From positions 682,001 to 746,000 of the forward strand of contig NZ_CP116936.1 in assembly GCF_028475105.1 (NCBI RefSeq): 64,000 bases of DNA, read 5' to 3'. A program made the translations under genes and the position numbers. This document shows positions 8,453 to 17,157 of the stretch, in pieces. Positions within the stretch are counted from its first letter, which is position 1. Each line of letters begins with the position of its first letter. This stretch comes from Micromonospora sp. LH3U1 (GTDB lineage: Bacteria; Actinomycetota; Actinomycetes; Mycobacteriales; Micromonosporaceae). The notes under the pieces were generated by a model. That model searched no databases. It was not told the origin of the DNA and saw only the letters and a program-made list of their open reading frames with translations.

Positions 8453-9622
8453 ATGCGGCTGTACCTGACCGCGCTCAACCCCACCGACGCCGTCCTGGAA
8501 GGGTTTCTCCCAGCGGCGGCGGCGCTCGGGCTCTCGACCACCGTGCTGACCGACCGACCCGCGGAATGGCCGGCGGACGCGCCGGTGGTGCGGTGCGCGG
8601 TCCGGGACGCGGCTGCGGTGGTCGCGGCGACGGCACCAACCCGACCGGTGGCGCTACTGTCCAACAGCGACCATCTCCAGGAGGCCACCGCGATCGCCGC
8701 ACGCAAGCTCGGCCTGCCCGGCAAGGACCCCGACGCCGCCCGTCTCTGCAAGGACAAGGCCGCGGCCCGCCGGGCGATCGCGGCTGCGGGGCTCGATCTG
8801 GTACGCACCATCACCCTCGACCCCGGTGTCGCACCGGAGGTGCCGGTCGGGATGTTCCCGGCGGTGGTGAAGCCCCGCGAGGGGGTGGCCAGCGAGGACG
8901 CGTACCTGGTGACCGATCATCCCGAACTGGTCGCCCGGGTCACCGAGATCCGCGGCCGGCGACCGGACGTGGCCCTGGTGGTCGAGGAGTATCTCGCCGG
9001 GGAGTTGCGGACCTTCGAAACCCTCGGCGACGGCACGGCGCTGGCCTCCCTGGGCGGGTGGCGCACCGGCCTCGGCCCGCCACCGACCTTCACCGAGGAG
9101 AGCCTCGCCTGGTCACCCCCGACCGAGCAGGCGAGCACCCAGTTGCGGGCCCGGCTCGACGCGCTCGGGGTCGGCTTCGGCGCCTGCCACACCGAGTACG
9201 TCATCTCCGACGGCAGGGTCCGCCTGATCGAGGTGAACTATCGCCTCATCGGCGACCGGATGGACCTGATCCTCGCCGAACTGCTCGGCGTGCCGTTGTT
9301 CGAGTACGTCATCCGGCTGCACCTCGGCGAGCCGTTGGCCGCCCTCGCCCTGCCCGCCACCGTGGACAGGTATGCCCAGGTCGATTACGTCTGCGCGGAC
9401 CGGTCAGGGCGGCTCGCCGCCGCACCGGGCCGGCTGGACACCGTCCACGGCGATGTCCGGCTGGGTTGCCATCCGTTGCGTGCGCTGGGCCACACCGCCG
9501 ACCACACCGGGACGAACCGCGACTACCTCGCCGTGCTGCACGCGGTCGGCCCCGACCAGGGCATCGTCCGGCAGTCGCTGGCAGCCTTCCGCAGCGGCCT
9601 CCAGTGGACCATCGTCGAGTGA
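8453..9622 (+). CDS. ATP-grasp carboxylate-amine ligase, PvsA-like
   Basis: The 389-residue protein has the ATP-grasp layout: an N-terminal Rossmann-like part, then nucleotide-binding elements (FPAVVKPREGVASEDAYLV and VALVVEEYLAGELRTFE) and a Mg-binding end RLIEVNYRLIGDRMDL. It ligates a carboxylate to an amine through an acyl phosphate. In vibrioferrin clusters PvsA is an ATP-grasp enzyme proposed to build one amide of the siderophore, so the same job is inferred here. ATG 8453 is preceded by GGGAG and the second iron box, making it the first gene of the biosynthetic operon. The stop overlaps the next GTG by 4 bases. Confidence 0.85.
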   Translation: MRLYLTALNPTDAVLEGFLPAAAALGLSTTVLTDRPAEWPADAPVVRCAVRDAAAVVAATAPTRPVALLSNSDHLQEATAIAARKLGLPGKDPDAARLCKDKAAARRAIAAAGLDLVRTITLDPGVAPEVPVGMFPAVVKPREGVASEDAYLVTDHPELVARVTEIRGRRPDVALVVEEYLAGELRTFETLGDGTALASLGGWRTGLGPPPTFTEESLAWSPPTEQASTQLRARLDALGVGFGACHTEYVISDGRVRLIEVNYRLIGDRMDLILAELLGVPLFEYVIRLHLGEPLAALALPATVDRYAQVDYVCADRSGRLAAAPGRLDTVHGDVRLGCHPLRALGHTADHTGTNRDYLAVLHAVGPDQGIVRQSLAAFRSGLQWTIVE

Positions 9623-11244
9623 GCGACGACTGCGAGCGGGAGGTGTTCGCCCGGGTGCTCGACGCCCTGCTGCGCGAGGATCACCTCGGTCTGCTCAGCG
9701 CCGGCCAATCCGACGGGCCCGACTGGTGGCAGGTGCCGCATCACGCCGGCCTGCTGCGCATCCCGGTTCGGGTGGACGGCCTCCAGCAGGCCCTGCGCAG
9801 CGCCGCGCCGATGGTGCTGCTGCTCGACAACGACGGCACCCACCGTACGGACACCCTGGAAGGGCTGTTGACACTGCTCACCCCGCACGGCAACGCCGAG
9901 GCCGAGGCTGGTTGGCGGGACTTCGGCGCCGAGTGCCGCGCCGACCTCCGCGCCCGGCGGCTCGCAGCCCGAAACCAGCCACGGGTGTTCGCCGAGGTGG
10001 CCGCCGAACGTGCGATCACCCCGACCGGTCTTCCGGCGGCGCTCCTGGACGACGTGCTCGCCGCCCACCACGGCCATCCGGTCTACCCCACCGACCGGTG
10101 CCGGCACGGTCTCAGTGACGACGAACTGCTCCGGTACGCCCCGGAGCACGCCCCGCGTCTCACGCTGCGGTGGTACACCGCCTCCGCCGAGAACGTCCGG
10201 CTCGCGGGCGAACTTCCGGCCTGGTGGCCCCGCGCACAGCGACCGGATCAGCTGTTGCTCCCGGTGCATCCGATCACCGCGGCACGCGACGCGCTACCGG
10301 TGACGGACCTGCCGGTGCTCACCGCGCGGCCCACCCTCTCCATGCGGACGGTGGCGCTCGACGACGACCCGTACGTGCACCTCAAGCTGCCGCTGCCGAC
10401 CGCGAGCCTCGGCGCCCGCAACCGCCGTACGTTGCACCCGGGTTCGCTCGCCGACGGGGCGGCCGTCGCCGGGCTGCTCGACCGGATCGCCAGTGCGGAA
10501 CCCGCCTTCGCCGGTCGGATCCGGCACGCTGACGAGAGCACCTGGGCGCACGTCGACGGCGACGAGCGGCGCAGCTTCCTGCTGCGCCGATTCCCCCGCG
10601 ACCTGGCTGGCGTCCACGTGGTGCCGGTCGCCGCCCTCGCCGCGGCCGACCCGGTCGCGGGCACCGTCCTCGAACGGATCAGCCCCGAGCGGCCCGAAGC
10701 GCTGCTGGAGTCCTACCTGGACCTGCTGCTCGACTGGCACGTCTTCCTCTGGCTGCGCCACGGGATCGCCCTCGAGGCGCACCCGCAGAACATCCACCTG
10801 CTGGTGCACCCCGACGGTACGGTCGGCCTGCTCTACAAGGACAACGACGGCGCCCGACTCGACACGCGCCACGGTGGCCCGGGCGGGCTCGCCCTCGACG
10901 ACGACCGGATGTGGGCACGCGATCCACAGGAACTGGCCGACGTGTTCATCACCATCACCCTGCACCTGGCCGCCGCCGCACCCCTGGTCGCCCTGGCCGC
11001 CCGAGGGCTGCCCGTGCCGTCACCCGCCGAAGCGCTGGCGCCCCGGCTCGCCGCCGCCCGGGACCGTTGGGGCGACGGACCGGCGGTACGAACCTTCACC
11101 GAGCGGGTCCTGCGGGCCGCCCACCTGCCCATCAAGGCGATGCTCACCGCCGGCACCCTGCTACCCAAACAGCGGCTGGGCTGCGCCGACATCAACAAGT
11201 ACTACCTGCGTACCGGCCCGAACTACCTCCGGGAGACACGATGA
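9619..11244 (+). CDS. NIS siderophore synthetase (IucA/IucC family), PvsB-like
   Basis: The 541-residue NRPS-independent siderophore synthetase adenylates a citrate-type carboxylate and condenses it with an amine or alcohol. Family signatures visible are HPITAARDAL, the ATP-binding stretch HLKLPLPTASLGARNRRT, and LRHGIALEAHPQNIHLLV followed by LLYKDNDGARLD. A C-terminal FhuF/thumb-like region contains KAMLTAGTLLPKQR. It is slightly shorter than the usual 580-620 residues, mostly at the N-terminus. The start GTG 9619 overlaps the ATP-grasp stop and the end overlaps the second synthetase. Substrate is not readable from sequence; by position it matches PvsB. Confidence 0.87.
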   Translation: MSDDCEREVFARVLDALLREDHLGLLSAGQSDGPDWWQVPHHAGLLRIPVRVDGLQQALRSAAPMVLLLDNDGTHRTDTLEGLLTLLTPHGNAEAEAGWRDFGAECRADLRARRLAARNQPRVFAEVAAERAITPTGLPAALLDDVLAAHHGHPVYPTDRCRHGLSDDELLRYAPEHAPRLTLRWYTASAENVRLAGELPAWWPRAQRPDQLLLPVHPITAARDALPVTDLPVLTARPTLSMRTVALDDDPYVHLKLPLPTASLGARNRRTLHPGSLADGAAVAGLLDRIASAEPAFAGRIRHADESTWAHVDGDERRSFLLRRFPRDLAGVHVVPVAALAAADPVAGTVLERISPERPEALLESYLDLLLDWHVFLWLRHGIALEAHPQNIHLLVHPDGTVGLLYKDNDGARLDTRHGGPGGLALDDDRMWARDPQELADVFITITLHLAAAAPLVALAARGLPVPSPAEALAPRLAAARDRWGDGPAVRTFTERVLRAAHLPIKAMLTAGTLLPKQRLGCADINKYYLRTGPNYLRETR

Positions 11245-12839
11245 CGAGCGCGCAGGTGTGCTCCCGGCCGGCCACCGACACCGGCCAGCTCGCCGACCTG
11301 GCCGCCGCCCACGCCATCTTCGGCTGCCTGATCCGGGAACTCGCCCTGCCGGACGGCACCCCGACCGTGGTCGACGGCGCCGCACGGCTGCTGCTGCGGC
11401 ACCTCGGCGTCACCGTGCGCTGTGTCGTCACGCGAGCCTCCCCGCTCTGTGCGCACCGCTACGCCGGCCCCGTGCAGCGGATGACCGACGACGGACGGTG
11501 GGATGACCTGGACGCGGACGGGCTGGCCTGTCTTGTCGCGGCGGAACTCACCACCCGTACCGGCCTCGCGAACGACGAGTTCATCGAGCAGGTCCGGGCC
11601 AGCCGGGACACCGTGGCCCGGCTGCTGGCCGACCGGCCGGCCGAGGATCCGACCCCCACCGGCGAGCCCGCCATCGACGCGTACGTCGACTCCGAACAGT
11701 CCCTGGTGTTCGGCCACCCGCACCACCCCACTCCGAAGTGGCGCAGCGGTGACCCGGACAGCTGGCGGGCGTACGCGCCGGAGCTGCGCACGTCGTTCCG
11801 GCTGCACTGGCTCGCCGTACCGGACGATCTGATCGCCGGCGACGGGCCGTTCGATCCGCTCGTGGCCGCCCTCGACCCGCCGCGCCCCCCGCACGGTCAC
11901 CGCGTCCTGCCGGTGCATCCCTGGCAGCTGTCGCTCATCCCACCGACGCACCCGAGGCTGCGCGACCTGGGGGAGGCCGGTGTGCCGGTACGGCCGACGG
12001 CGAGCGTCCGCACCCTCTACGCACCGGACGCCGACCTGTTCGTCAAGACCAGTCTGCACGTACGGATCACCAACTGCCTCCGCAAGAACGCCCGGTACGA
12101 ACTCACCGGCGCGGTGGCCCTGACCGACCTGCTGGCCCGGGTGCCGATGCCGGACGGGGTCGGGCTGCTCGCCGAGCCCGCCTACCGCACGGTCGACGTT
12201 CCCGGCCCGGACGAGGCGTACGGGACGATCCTGCGCAGCGGGCTCCGCCCGCACCTGCGTCCCGGTGACACCCCGATCCTGGCGGCGGCGCTGGCCGCCG
12301 CACCACTGGTCACAGCGGATCCGGTGGCCTGGTGGCGTGCGTACGTCGGGTTGCTGGTGCCGGCGGTGCTGCGCTGTTGGCTCAGCCACGGCGTCGTACA
12401 CGAGGCGCACCTGCAGAACGTGGTCGTCGTGCTCGACCGCGACCGCCGCCCGGTACGACTGCTGTTACGCGATCTGGAAGGGGTGAAGCTCGACACCGAT
12501 CGGTGGACCACCTGGCCGGACGGTGTCCCAGCGCAGGTCCGCTACGGCCCCCACGACGCCCGCCGCCGGATCGTCTACTGCCTGTTCGTCAACAACCTCG
12601 GTGGCATCTGCGGGGCCCTTGCCGACGCGCGACCGGGCATCGAGCAGCGGCTGTGGCAGGAGCTGAGGGCCGTCATCGAGGCGGTGGCCGCCGACCTCGA
12701 CGACCCGCCCGAGTTGCGCGCGCTGCTGAACGGCGAGCCCCTGGTGGCCAAGGCGAACCTCCTGGTCCGCTGGCGGCGTGACGCGGACCGGGCAGCACCG
12801 TTCGTGCCGGTGCCCAACCCGATGGGCGGGCCACGGTGA
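11241..12839 (+). CDS. NIS siderophore synthetase (IucA/IucC family), PvsD-like
   Basis: This second NIS synthetase of the operon has 532 residues and is clearly diverged from the first. Signatures are GHPHHPTPKWRSG, LPVHPWQ, the ATP-site element KTSLHVRITNCLRKNARYEL, and LSHGVVHEAHLQNVVVVLD with LLLRDLEGVKLD. In vibrioferrin biosynthesis PvsD joins citrate to L-serine before decarboxylation; the neighbouring decarboxylase supports the same step here, but this is inference from synteny. ATG 11241 overlaps the stop of the preceding gene, and its own stop overlaps the GTG of the decarboxylase, so all four genes are coupled. Confidence 0.87.
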   Translation: MTSAQVCSRPATDTGQLADLAAAHAIFGCLIRELALPDGTPTVVDGAARLLLRHLGVTVRCVVTRASPLCAHRYAGPVQRMTDDGRWDDLDADGLACLVAAELTTRTGLANDEFIEQVRASRDTVARLLADRPAEDPTPTGEPAIDAYVDSEQSLVFGHPHHPTPKWRSGDPDSWRAYAPELRTSFRLHWLAVPDDLIAGDGPFDPLVAALDPPRPPHGHRVLPVHPWQLSLIPPTHPRLRDLGEAGVPVRPTASVRTLYAPDADLFVKTSLHVRITNCLRKNARYELTGAVALTDLLARVPMPDGVGLLAEPAYRTVDVPGPDEAYGTILRSGLRPHLRPGDTPILAAALAAAPLVTADPVAWWRAYVGLLVPAVLRCWLSHGVVHEAHLQNVVVVLDRDRRPVRLLLRDLEGVKLDTDRWTTWPDGVPAQVRYGPHDARRRIVYCLFVNNLGGICGALADARPGIEQRLWQELRAVIEAVAADLDDPPELRALLNGEPLVAKANLLVRWRRDADRAAPFVPVPNPMGGPR

Positions 12840-13990
12840 CGCGACCCGTGTACGTCCACGACCTCGACGCGCTGACCGCGCACGCCCGAGCCATCCGGGC
12901 GGCGTTGCCCCGGCAGGTCGAGCTGCTCTACGCGGTCAAGGCCAACCCGGATCCCGGCGTGCTGCGTACCCTCGCCCCGGTCGTCGACGGGTTCGAGGCG
13001 GCCAGCCGTGGCGAGCTGCGGAGGCTGGCCGAGGTTCTGCCGGGGCATGCTCCGGCCGCGTACGCCGGGCCGGGCAAGACCGACGAGGACCTCGCCGCCG
13101 CCCTCGCCGCCGGGGTGCACCGCATCCACGTCGAATCGCCCGCCGAGCTTCGGCGACTCGGCGCGCTGGCCGCAGCCTCCGGTGCGCCGGCCCAGGTGCT
13201 GCTGCGCGTGAACCTGCCGGTCGACGCGCCCGGGGCGAGCCTGGTCATGGGCGGCGGACCCAGCCCGTTCGGCATGGACCCGGCCGACGCGATCGAGTGC
13301 GCCCGCCGCCCGCCCGCCGGCATCGACGTACGTGGAATCCACGCCCACCTGGCCAGCGGACTGGACGCCCCACTCGCCGCCACGGTCGCCGATGCCGTGG
13401 TCCGCTGGGCAGTCGCCGAGATCGGTGCCGTCGAGGTCGATGTCGGCGGAGGCATGGCCGTCGACTACACCGACCCGGCGGCACGATTCGACTGGACGGG
13501 CTACGGCCGGGCACTGGCGGACGTCCTCGACGCGTACCCGGGCGTGCGGCTGCGCATCGAGCCGGGCCGGTCGGTCACCGCCTACTGCGGGGCGTACCTC
13601 ACCGAGGTCATCGACGTGAAGCGCTCCTACGGCGAGTGGTTCGTCGTGGTGGCCGGCGGCACCCACCACCTGCGCACACCGGCGGCGAAGGGGCACGCAC
13701 AGCCGTTCCGCGTGCACCGGCGGCGCGGCCTCGACGGCCCGCGCACCGACGGAGGACCGGTCACCGTGGTCGGGCAGCTCTGCACCCCGAAGGACGTACT
13801 GTCCCGGTCGGCCAGCGCCGGGCCGATCGGCGTGGGTGACGTGCTGGCCTTCGCCATGGCCGGGGCGTACGCCTGGAACATCAGCCACCGCGACTTCCTG
13901 CTGCACGAGCCGCCGCTGTTTCGCACCGGTGACCCGGACGCGTTCGCTGCCGAGTGGGCGGCTCCGCCGGCTGCTGCCAAGCCCTCCTGA
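12836..13990 (+). CDS. PLP-dependent fold-III decarboxylase, PvsE-like
   Basis: The 384-residue enzyme belongs to the ornithine/DAP/arginine decarboxylase-2 family: an alanine-racemase-type barrel plus a C-terminal beta domain. The PLP lysine is K35 in YAVKANP, the phosphate-binding glycines are GGG 204-206, EPGRS is at 242-246, and the second-subunit catalytic cysteine is C315 in GQLCTPKD. In the vibrioferrin pathway PvsE removes CO2 from the serine part of O-citrylserine to leave ethanolamine. DAP or ornithine decarboxylation feeding a diamine siderophore is the alternative. It is the last gene of the operon. Confidence 0.87.
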   Translation: MTRPVYVHDLDALTAHARAIRAALPRQVELLYAVKANPDPGVLRTLAPVVDGFEAASRGELRRLAEVLPGHAPAAYAGPGKTDEDLAAALAAGVHRIHVESPAELRRLGALAAASGAPAQVLLRVNLPVDAPGASLVMGGGPSPFGMDPADAIECARRPPAGIDVRGIHAHLASGLDAPLAATVADAVVRWAVAEIGAVEVDVGGGMAVDYTDPAARFDWTGYGRALADVLDAYPGVRLRIEPGRSVTAYCGAYLTEVIDVKRSYGEWFVVVAGGTHHLRTPAAKGHAQPFRVHRRRGLDGPRTDGGPVTVVGQLCTPKDVLSRSASAGPIGVGDVLAFAMAGAYAWNISHRDFLLHEPPLFRTGDPDAFAAEWAAPPAAAKPS

Positions 13991-14010
13991 AGGGCCGATC
14001 TGGATCGGCG

Positions 14011-14024
14011 TGTTATCGATAACA
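14011..14024. promoter_or_regulatory. LacI-type operator palindrome upstream of esterase
   Basis: TGTTATCGATAACA is a perfect 14-bp palindrome with a central CG, the usual form of LacI-family operators for polysaccharide-use genes. A -10-like TATCTT follows at 14029-14034. The gap 13991-14320 (330 bases) otherwise shows nothing, so the esterase mRNA would have a leader of roughly 280 bases. The cognate repressor is probably elsewhere: the LacI gene in this window sits next to unlike operators. Confidence 0.6.
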
Positions 14025-14320
14025 TGCTATCTTTGGCGCGGGAGCGAAGGGCACGCTCCAGGTCACCTCAGCCAGCCGGCGAAGGCATGCCAAGGGCGCG
14101 TTCCTGGCGCCGCCTTCCCGGTCGGTGACCAGTCCGGGCCACTCCGTCGACGCCAGGCGACCCCAGATGGTCGCCGGACGACTCCGCCCCGGCCCCATGC
14201 CCTGCTCCTGACACCCCGCCGCAGGCAGTCCGGTGCGACCCGTCCCTCGGTCCGATGGACCGAGCGCGATCGACGACGCAGTACCACCGGCACGAGACGC
14301 CCACGGCAAGGAGTCAAGCA

Positions 14321-15622
14321 ATGCTGAAACGTAGGCATCTATTACCGACCATCGCAGCGGCGGCGGTTCTCCTCGCGGCCACCGGCGGCGCGCTGAGTGG
14401 CAGCTTCCGCGGAGCGGCGGTGGCGGCGACAAACGGCACCCTCGCGGCGACCGCCGGCTGCGGCAAGGCCCCCACCCTGACCAGCGGGACGCGCACGATC
14501 CAGAGCAGCGGACAGAGTCGCACCTACAACCTGCGGATCCCGGACGGGTACGACCGGAATCACCCCTACCGACTGATCTTCGGATTCCACTGGTTGAACG
14601 GCTCGGCCAACAACGTCACCTCGGCCGGCTACTACGGGCTCCAACCGCTGTCGAACAACAGCACCATCTTCGTCGCGCCCCAGGGCCTCAACGCCGGTTG
14701 GGCCAACACCAACGGCCGGGACCTGACGCTCTTCGACGACATCTCCGGGCAGATCGAGAACGACCTTTGCGTCGACACGACCCAGCGCTTCGCCCTGGGC
14801 TGGAGCTATGGCGGAGCAATGAGCTACGCGGTGGCGTGCGCCCGGCCCACCGTCATCCGCGCGGTCACCGTCCTGTCCGGGGCGAACCTCAGCGGATGTA
14901 ACGGCGGCACCCAGCCGGTCGCCTACTTCGGCATCCACGGCATCTACGACAGCGTGCTGAACATCTCCCAGGGTCGGCAGATCCGCGACACGTTCGTCAG
15001 GAACAACGGCTGCACCGCGCAGAGCCCGCGCGAGCCGAGCCGGGGCAGCCTCACCCACATCACCACCGCCTACTCGGGATGCCGAGCCGGGTACCCGGTG
15101 CAGTGGGCGGCGTTCGATGGTGACCACACCCCCAGCCCGGTCGACGGGTCTTCGAGCCCCAACGACTCCCGGACGTGGACGTCCGGTGAGATCTGGCGGT
15201 TCTTCAGTCAGTTCGAGTCCACCCCGCCCCCCACGACCCCGCCGCCGACCACCCCACCGCCGACCACCCCGCCCCCCACGACTCCGCCGCCGACCACTCC
15301 GCCGCCCACCGGTGAGCCGGGCACCTGCGCCGCCACCTACCGGGCGATCAACAGCTGGCCCGGCGGCTTCCAGGGTGAGGTGACCGTAGCCAACAACACC
15401 ACTACGGCACTCACTGGCTGGACCGTGGGACTGACCCTGGCGAGTGGCCAGGCCATCAGCAGCCTCTGGAGCGGAACCAACACGGGCACCACCGGTAACG
15501 TCACCGTCAAGAACGCTGCCTACAACGGCACAGTGAACCCGAACGCCTCGACCACGTTCGGGTTCACCGCCACTGGCAACGGCGCCACCCCACCCAGCAA
15601 CGTCACCTGCACCAGCCCCTGA
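14321..15622 (+). CDS. Secreted CE1/feruloyl-esterase-like alpha/beta hydrolase with CBM2
   Basis: The 433-residue exported enzyme has a signal peptide (about 1-35, KRR then a hydrophobic core, cleavage near AVAA) and an alpha/beta-hydrolase domain with nucleophile Ser162 in GWSYGGAMS, a likely catalytic His in FDGDHTPSP, and paired cysteines. A PPPTT repeat linker (about 306-335) leads to a C-terminal family-2 carbohydrate-binding module starting near CAATYRAINSWPGGFQGEV. Such enzymes remove feruloyl or acetyl groups from xylan while bound to cellulose or xylan; PHB-depolymerase-type esterase is an alternative label. AAGGAG lies 7 bases before ATG 14321. Control by a sugar-responsive LacI repressor is suggested by the palindrome at 14011. 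Confidence 0.85.
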   Translation: MLKRRHLLPTIAAAAVLLAATGGALSGSFRGAAVAATNGTLAATAGCGKAPTLTSGTRTIQSSGQSRTYNLRIPDGYDRNHPYRLIFGFHWLNGSANNVTSAGYYGLQPLSNNSTIFVAPQGLNAGWANTNGRDLTLFDDISGQIENDLCVDTTQRFALGWSYGGAMSYAVACARPTVIRAVTVLSGANLSGCNGGTQPVAYFGIHGIYDSVLNISQGRQIRDTFVRNNGCTAQSPREPSRGSLTHITTAYSGCRAGYPVQWAAFDGDHTPSPVDGSSSPNDSRTWTSGEIWRFFSQFESTPPPTTPPPTTPPPTTPPPTTPPPTTPPPTGEPGTCAATYRAINSWPGGFQGEVTVANNTTTALTGWTVGLTLASGQAISSLWSGTNTGTTGNVTVKNAAYNGTVNPNASTTFGFTATGNGATPPSNVTCTSP

Positions 15623-15635
15623 GCGTGGCAGAAAC

Positions 15636-15665
15636 CGGGCCCGGAGCCAGTTGGCTCTGGGCCCG
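15636..15665 (+). terminator. Hairpin terminator after esterase gene
   Basis: A 13-bp stem (15636-15648 with 15653-15665, one G-U pair) closes a 4-base AGTT loop 13 bases after the esterase stop. There is no long T-tract, as is common in actinomycetes. Confidence 0.65.
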
Positions 15666-15790
15666 CGGGTGACTGAGGAGTCAGCTCGCTTCCGTGGCCG
15701 GGCCACGACAGCCGGGTGTCACGGCCATGGAAAGGGCGCAAGTGTGGCTCCGGCGGCCAAGGGCCCTTGCGAACGTACTAGCCTGGCGCG

Positions 15791-17008
15791 GTGGCGAGCA
15801 ATTCTCACTCGGGTGGGCGTGGGCTCTCGGGCCCGGTGCGGGCGGTTGTCAGCAGTGTGACCGTTGTGGTGGCCGCGTTGGGCGCCATCTATGCCCTCGG
15901 GCCCTGGTCTGCGGGAGCGCACCCGTCGGGTGGTGTCCCCCGTCCGGTGGGCGCTCCCGTGAAGGTCGACGGCCGTACCGTTTCCGTGCTCGGTGCGGGC
16001 GACATCCTCGTTCACCCCGAGCTGTGGGACCAGGCCCGGCGGGACGGCGGTGGTCAGCTGGATTTCGAGCCGATGCTGGCTCCGGTGCGTCAGGCCGTCA
16101 GCGGTGCCGACCTGGCCCTGTGCCACCTGGAAACTCCGCTCGCCCCGCCGGGAGGCCCCTACATCGGCTTCCCCAAATTCAGCGTCCCCCGCGAGGTGGT
16201 GCAGGCCATCAAGAGCGCCGGATACGACGGCTGCTCGACCGCGTCGAACCACAGCATCGACCAGGGGCAGGACGGCATCAAGCGGACTCTCGACGAGCTC
16301 GACCAGGCAGGCCTCGGGCACACCGGCACCTACCGGACGAAGCGAGAGTCCGACGTTCCCAAGATCTACCAGGCCAAAAACGTGAAGATCGGCCACCTCA
16401 GCTACACCAAGAGCTTCAACGGCCTGCGCCCGCCGGCTGGTAAGGAATGGGTGGCGAATCTGATCGACGTGGAGGCAGTCCGGCGCGATGCCGCAGCGTC
16501 CCGGAAGGCCGGCGCCGAGATCGTCGTGGTCAGCCTGCACTGGGGCACGGAGTACGAGCACGAGCCCGACGTCGACCAGCAGACCTGGGCGCGCCAGGTC
16601 GCCGCCATCGAGGACGTGGACGTTGTCTTCGGGCACCACGCGCACGTCGTGCAGCCGATTGAGCGGATCGGCGACACCTGGATCGTCTACGGCATGGGCA
16701 ATCAGATCGCCCGGCACGCCGAGCCGCTGAACGTGAACCGGGACGGCGCGATGGTCCGATTCACCTTCGGCCCGGCACCGGAGACGAAGAGGTGGAAGGT
16801 GGTGGCTGTTGAGGCGCTTCCGACCTTCGTTGACCTGAATCCGGAGATCCGCTTGGTGGATCTTGAGCAGCGGTTGGCTGATCCGACACTCTCTCCCGGT
16901 CGGCGCAGGATCTACGAGGCGGCCGTCGAGCGGATCCAGGGAAACCTGCTGACCAGGGCGGCGGACTCGGCGGGCCTCGTGGTGCGCGGGATCGCCCCGC
17001 CTCGCTAG
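15791..17008 (+). CDS. capA: CapA/PgsA-family poly-gamma-glutamate synthesis protein
   Basis: The 405-residue protein has an N-terminal membrane anchor (about 16-38) and an extracytoplasmic calcineurin-like CapA (PGA_cap) domain. Metal-site type motifs are visible: LGAGDILVHPELWDQ, CHLETPL, STASNHSIDQG, VVVSLHWGTEYE and VFGHHAHVVQPIE. CapA is needed for transport or anchoring of poly-gamma-glutamate made by CapB/CapC; those two genes follow one gene downstream. The start used is GTG 15791, which has a poor ribosome site but leaves a sensible anchor. It is the first gene of the apparent polyglutamate locus, separated from the next gene by a large inverted repeat. Confidence 0.87.
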   Translation: MASNSHSGGRGLSGPVRAVVSSVTVVVAALGAIYALGPWSAGAHPSGGVPRPVGAPVKVDGRTVSVLGAGDILVHPELWDQARRDGGGQLDFEPMLAPVRQAVSGADLALCHLETPLAPPGGPYIGFPKFSVPREVVQAIKSAGYDGCSTASNHSIDQGQDGIKRTLDELDQAGLGHTGTYRTKRESDVPKIYQAKNVKIGHLSYTKSFNGLRPPAGKEWVANLIDVEAVRRDAAASRKAGAEIVVVSLHWGTEYEHEPDVDQQTWARQVAAIEDVDVVFGHHAHVVQPIERIGDTWIVYGMGNQIARHAEPLNVNRDGAMVRFTFGPAPETKRWKVVAVEALPTFVDLNPEIRLVDLEQRLADPTLSPGRRRIYEAAVERIQGNLLTRAADSAGLVVRGIAPPR

Positions 17009-17073
17009 CCGACGGCGTCCCGCCAGCGGCGGCCGAATATCGCCGGCCGCCATCCATCAAACTCTTTGCTAGC

Positions 17074-17124
17074 ATCTCGCGGCGACCGCCTGCCGGTCGA
17101 CAGGTCAGGCGGTCGCCGCGAGAT
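17074..17124. repeat. 19-bp perfect inverted repeat between capA and sensor gene
   Basis: Bases 17074-17092 pair perfectly with 17106-17124 across a 13-base loop (ATCTCGCGGCGACCGCCTG and its complement). The repeat begins 66 bases after the capA stop and ends 33 bases before the next start. It may act as terminator, attenuator, mRNA-processing site or large operator; no T-tract follows. Confidence 0.7.
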
Positions 17125-17157
17125 CTGGCGGGGCTGCACCGGGGAAGGTTGTCGTTC

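Noticed and set aside
8566..9618. N-terminal extension of the first NIS synthetase
   Set aside because: The extension lies entirely inside the ATP-grasp gene in another frame and has no protein-like composition.
15228..15310. Short tandem repeats that could suggest a CRISPR or minisatellite
   Set aside because: They encode the PPPTT linker of the esterase, in frame, with no spacers.
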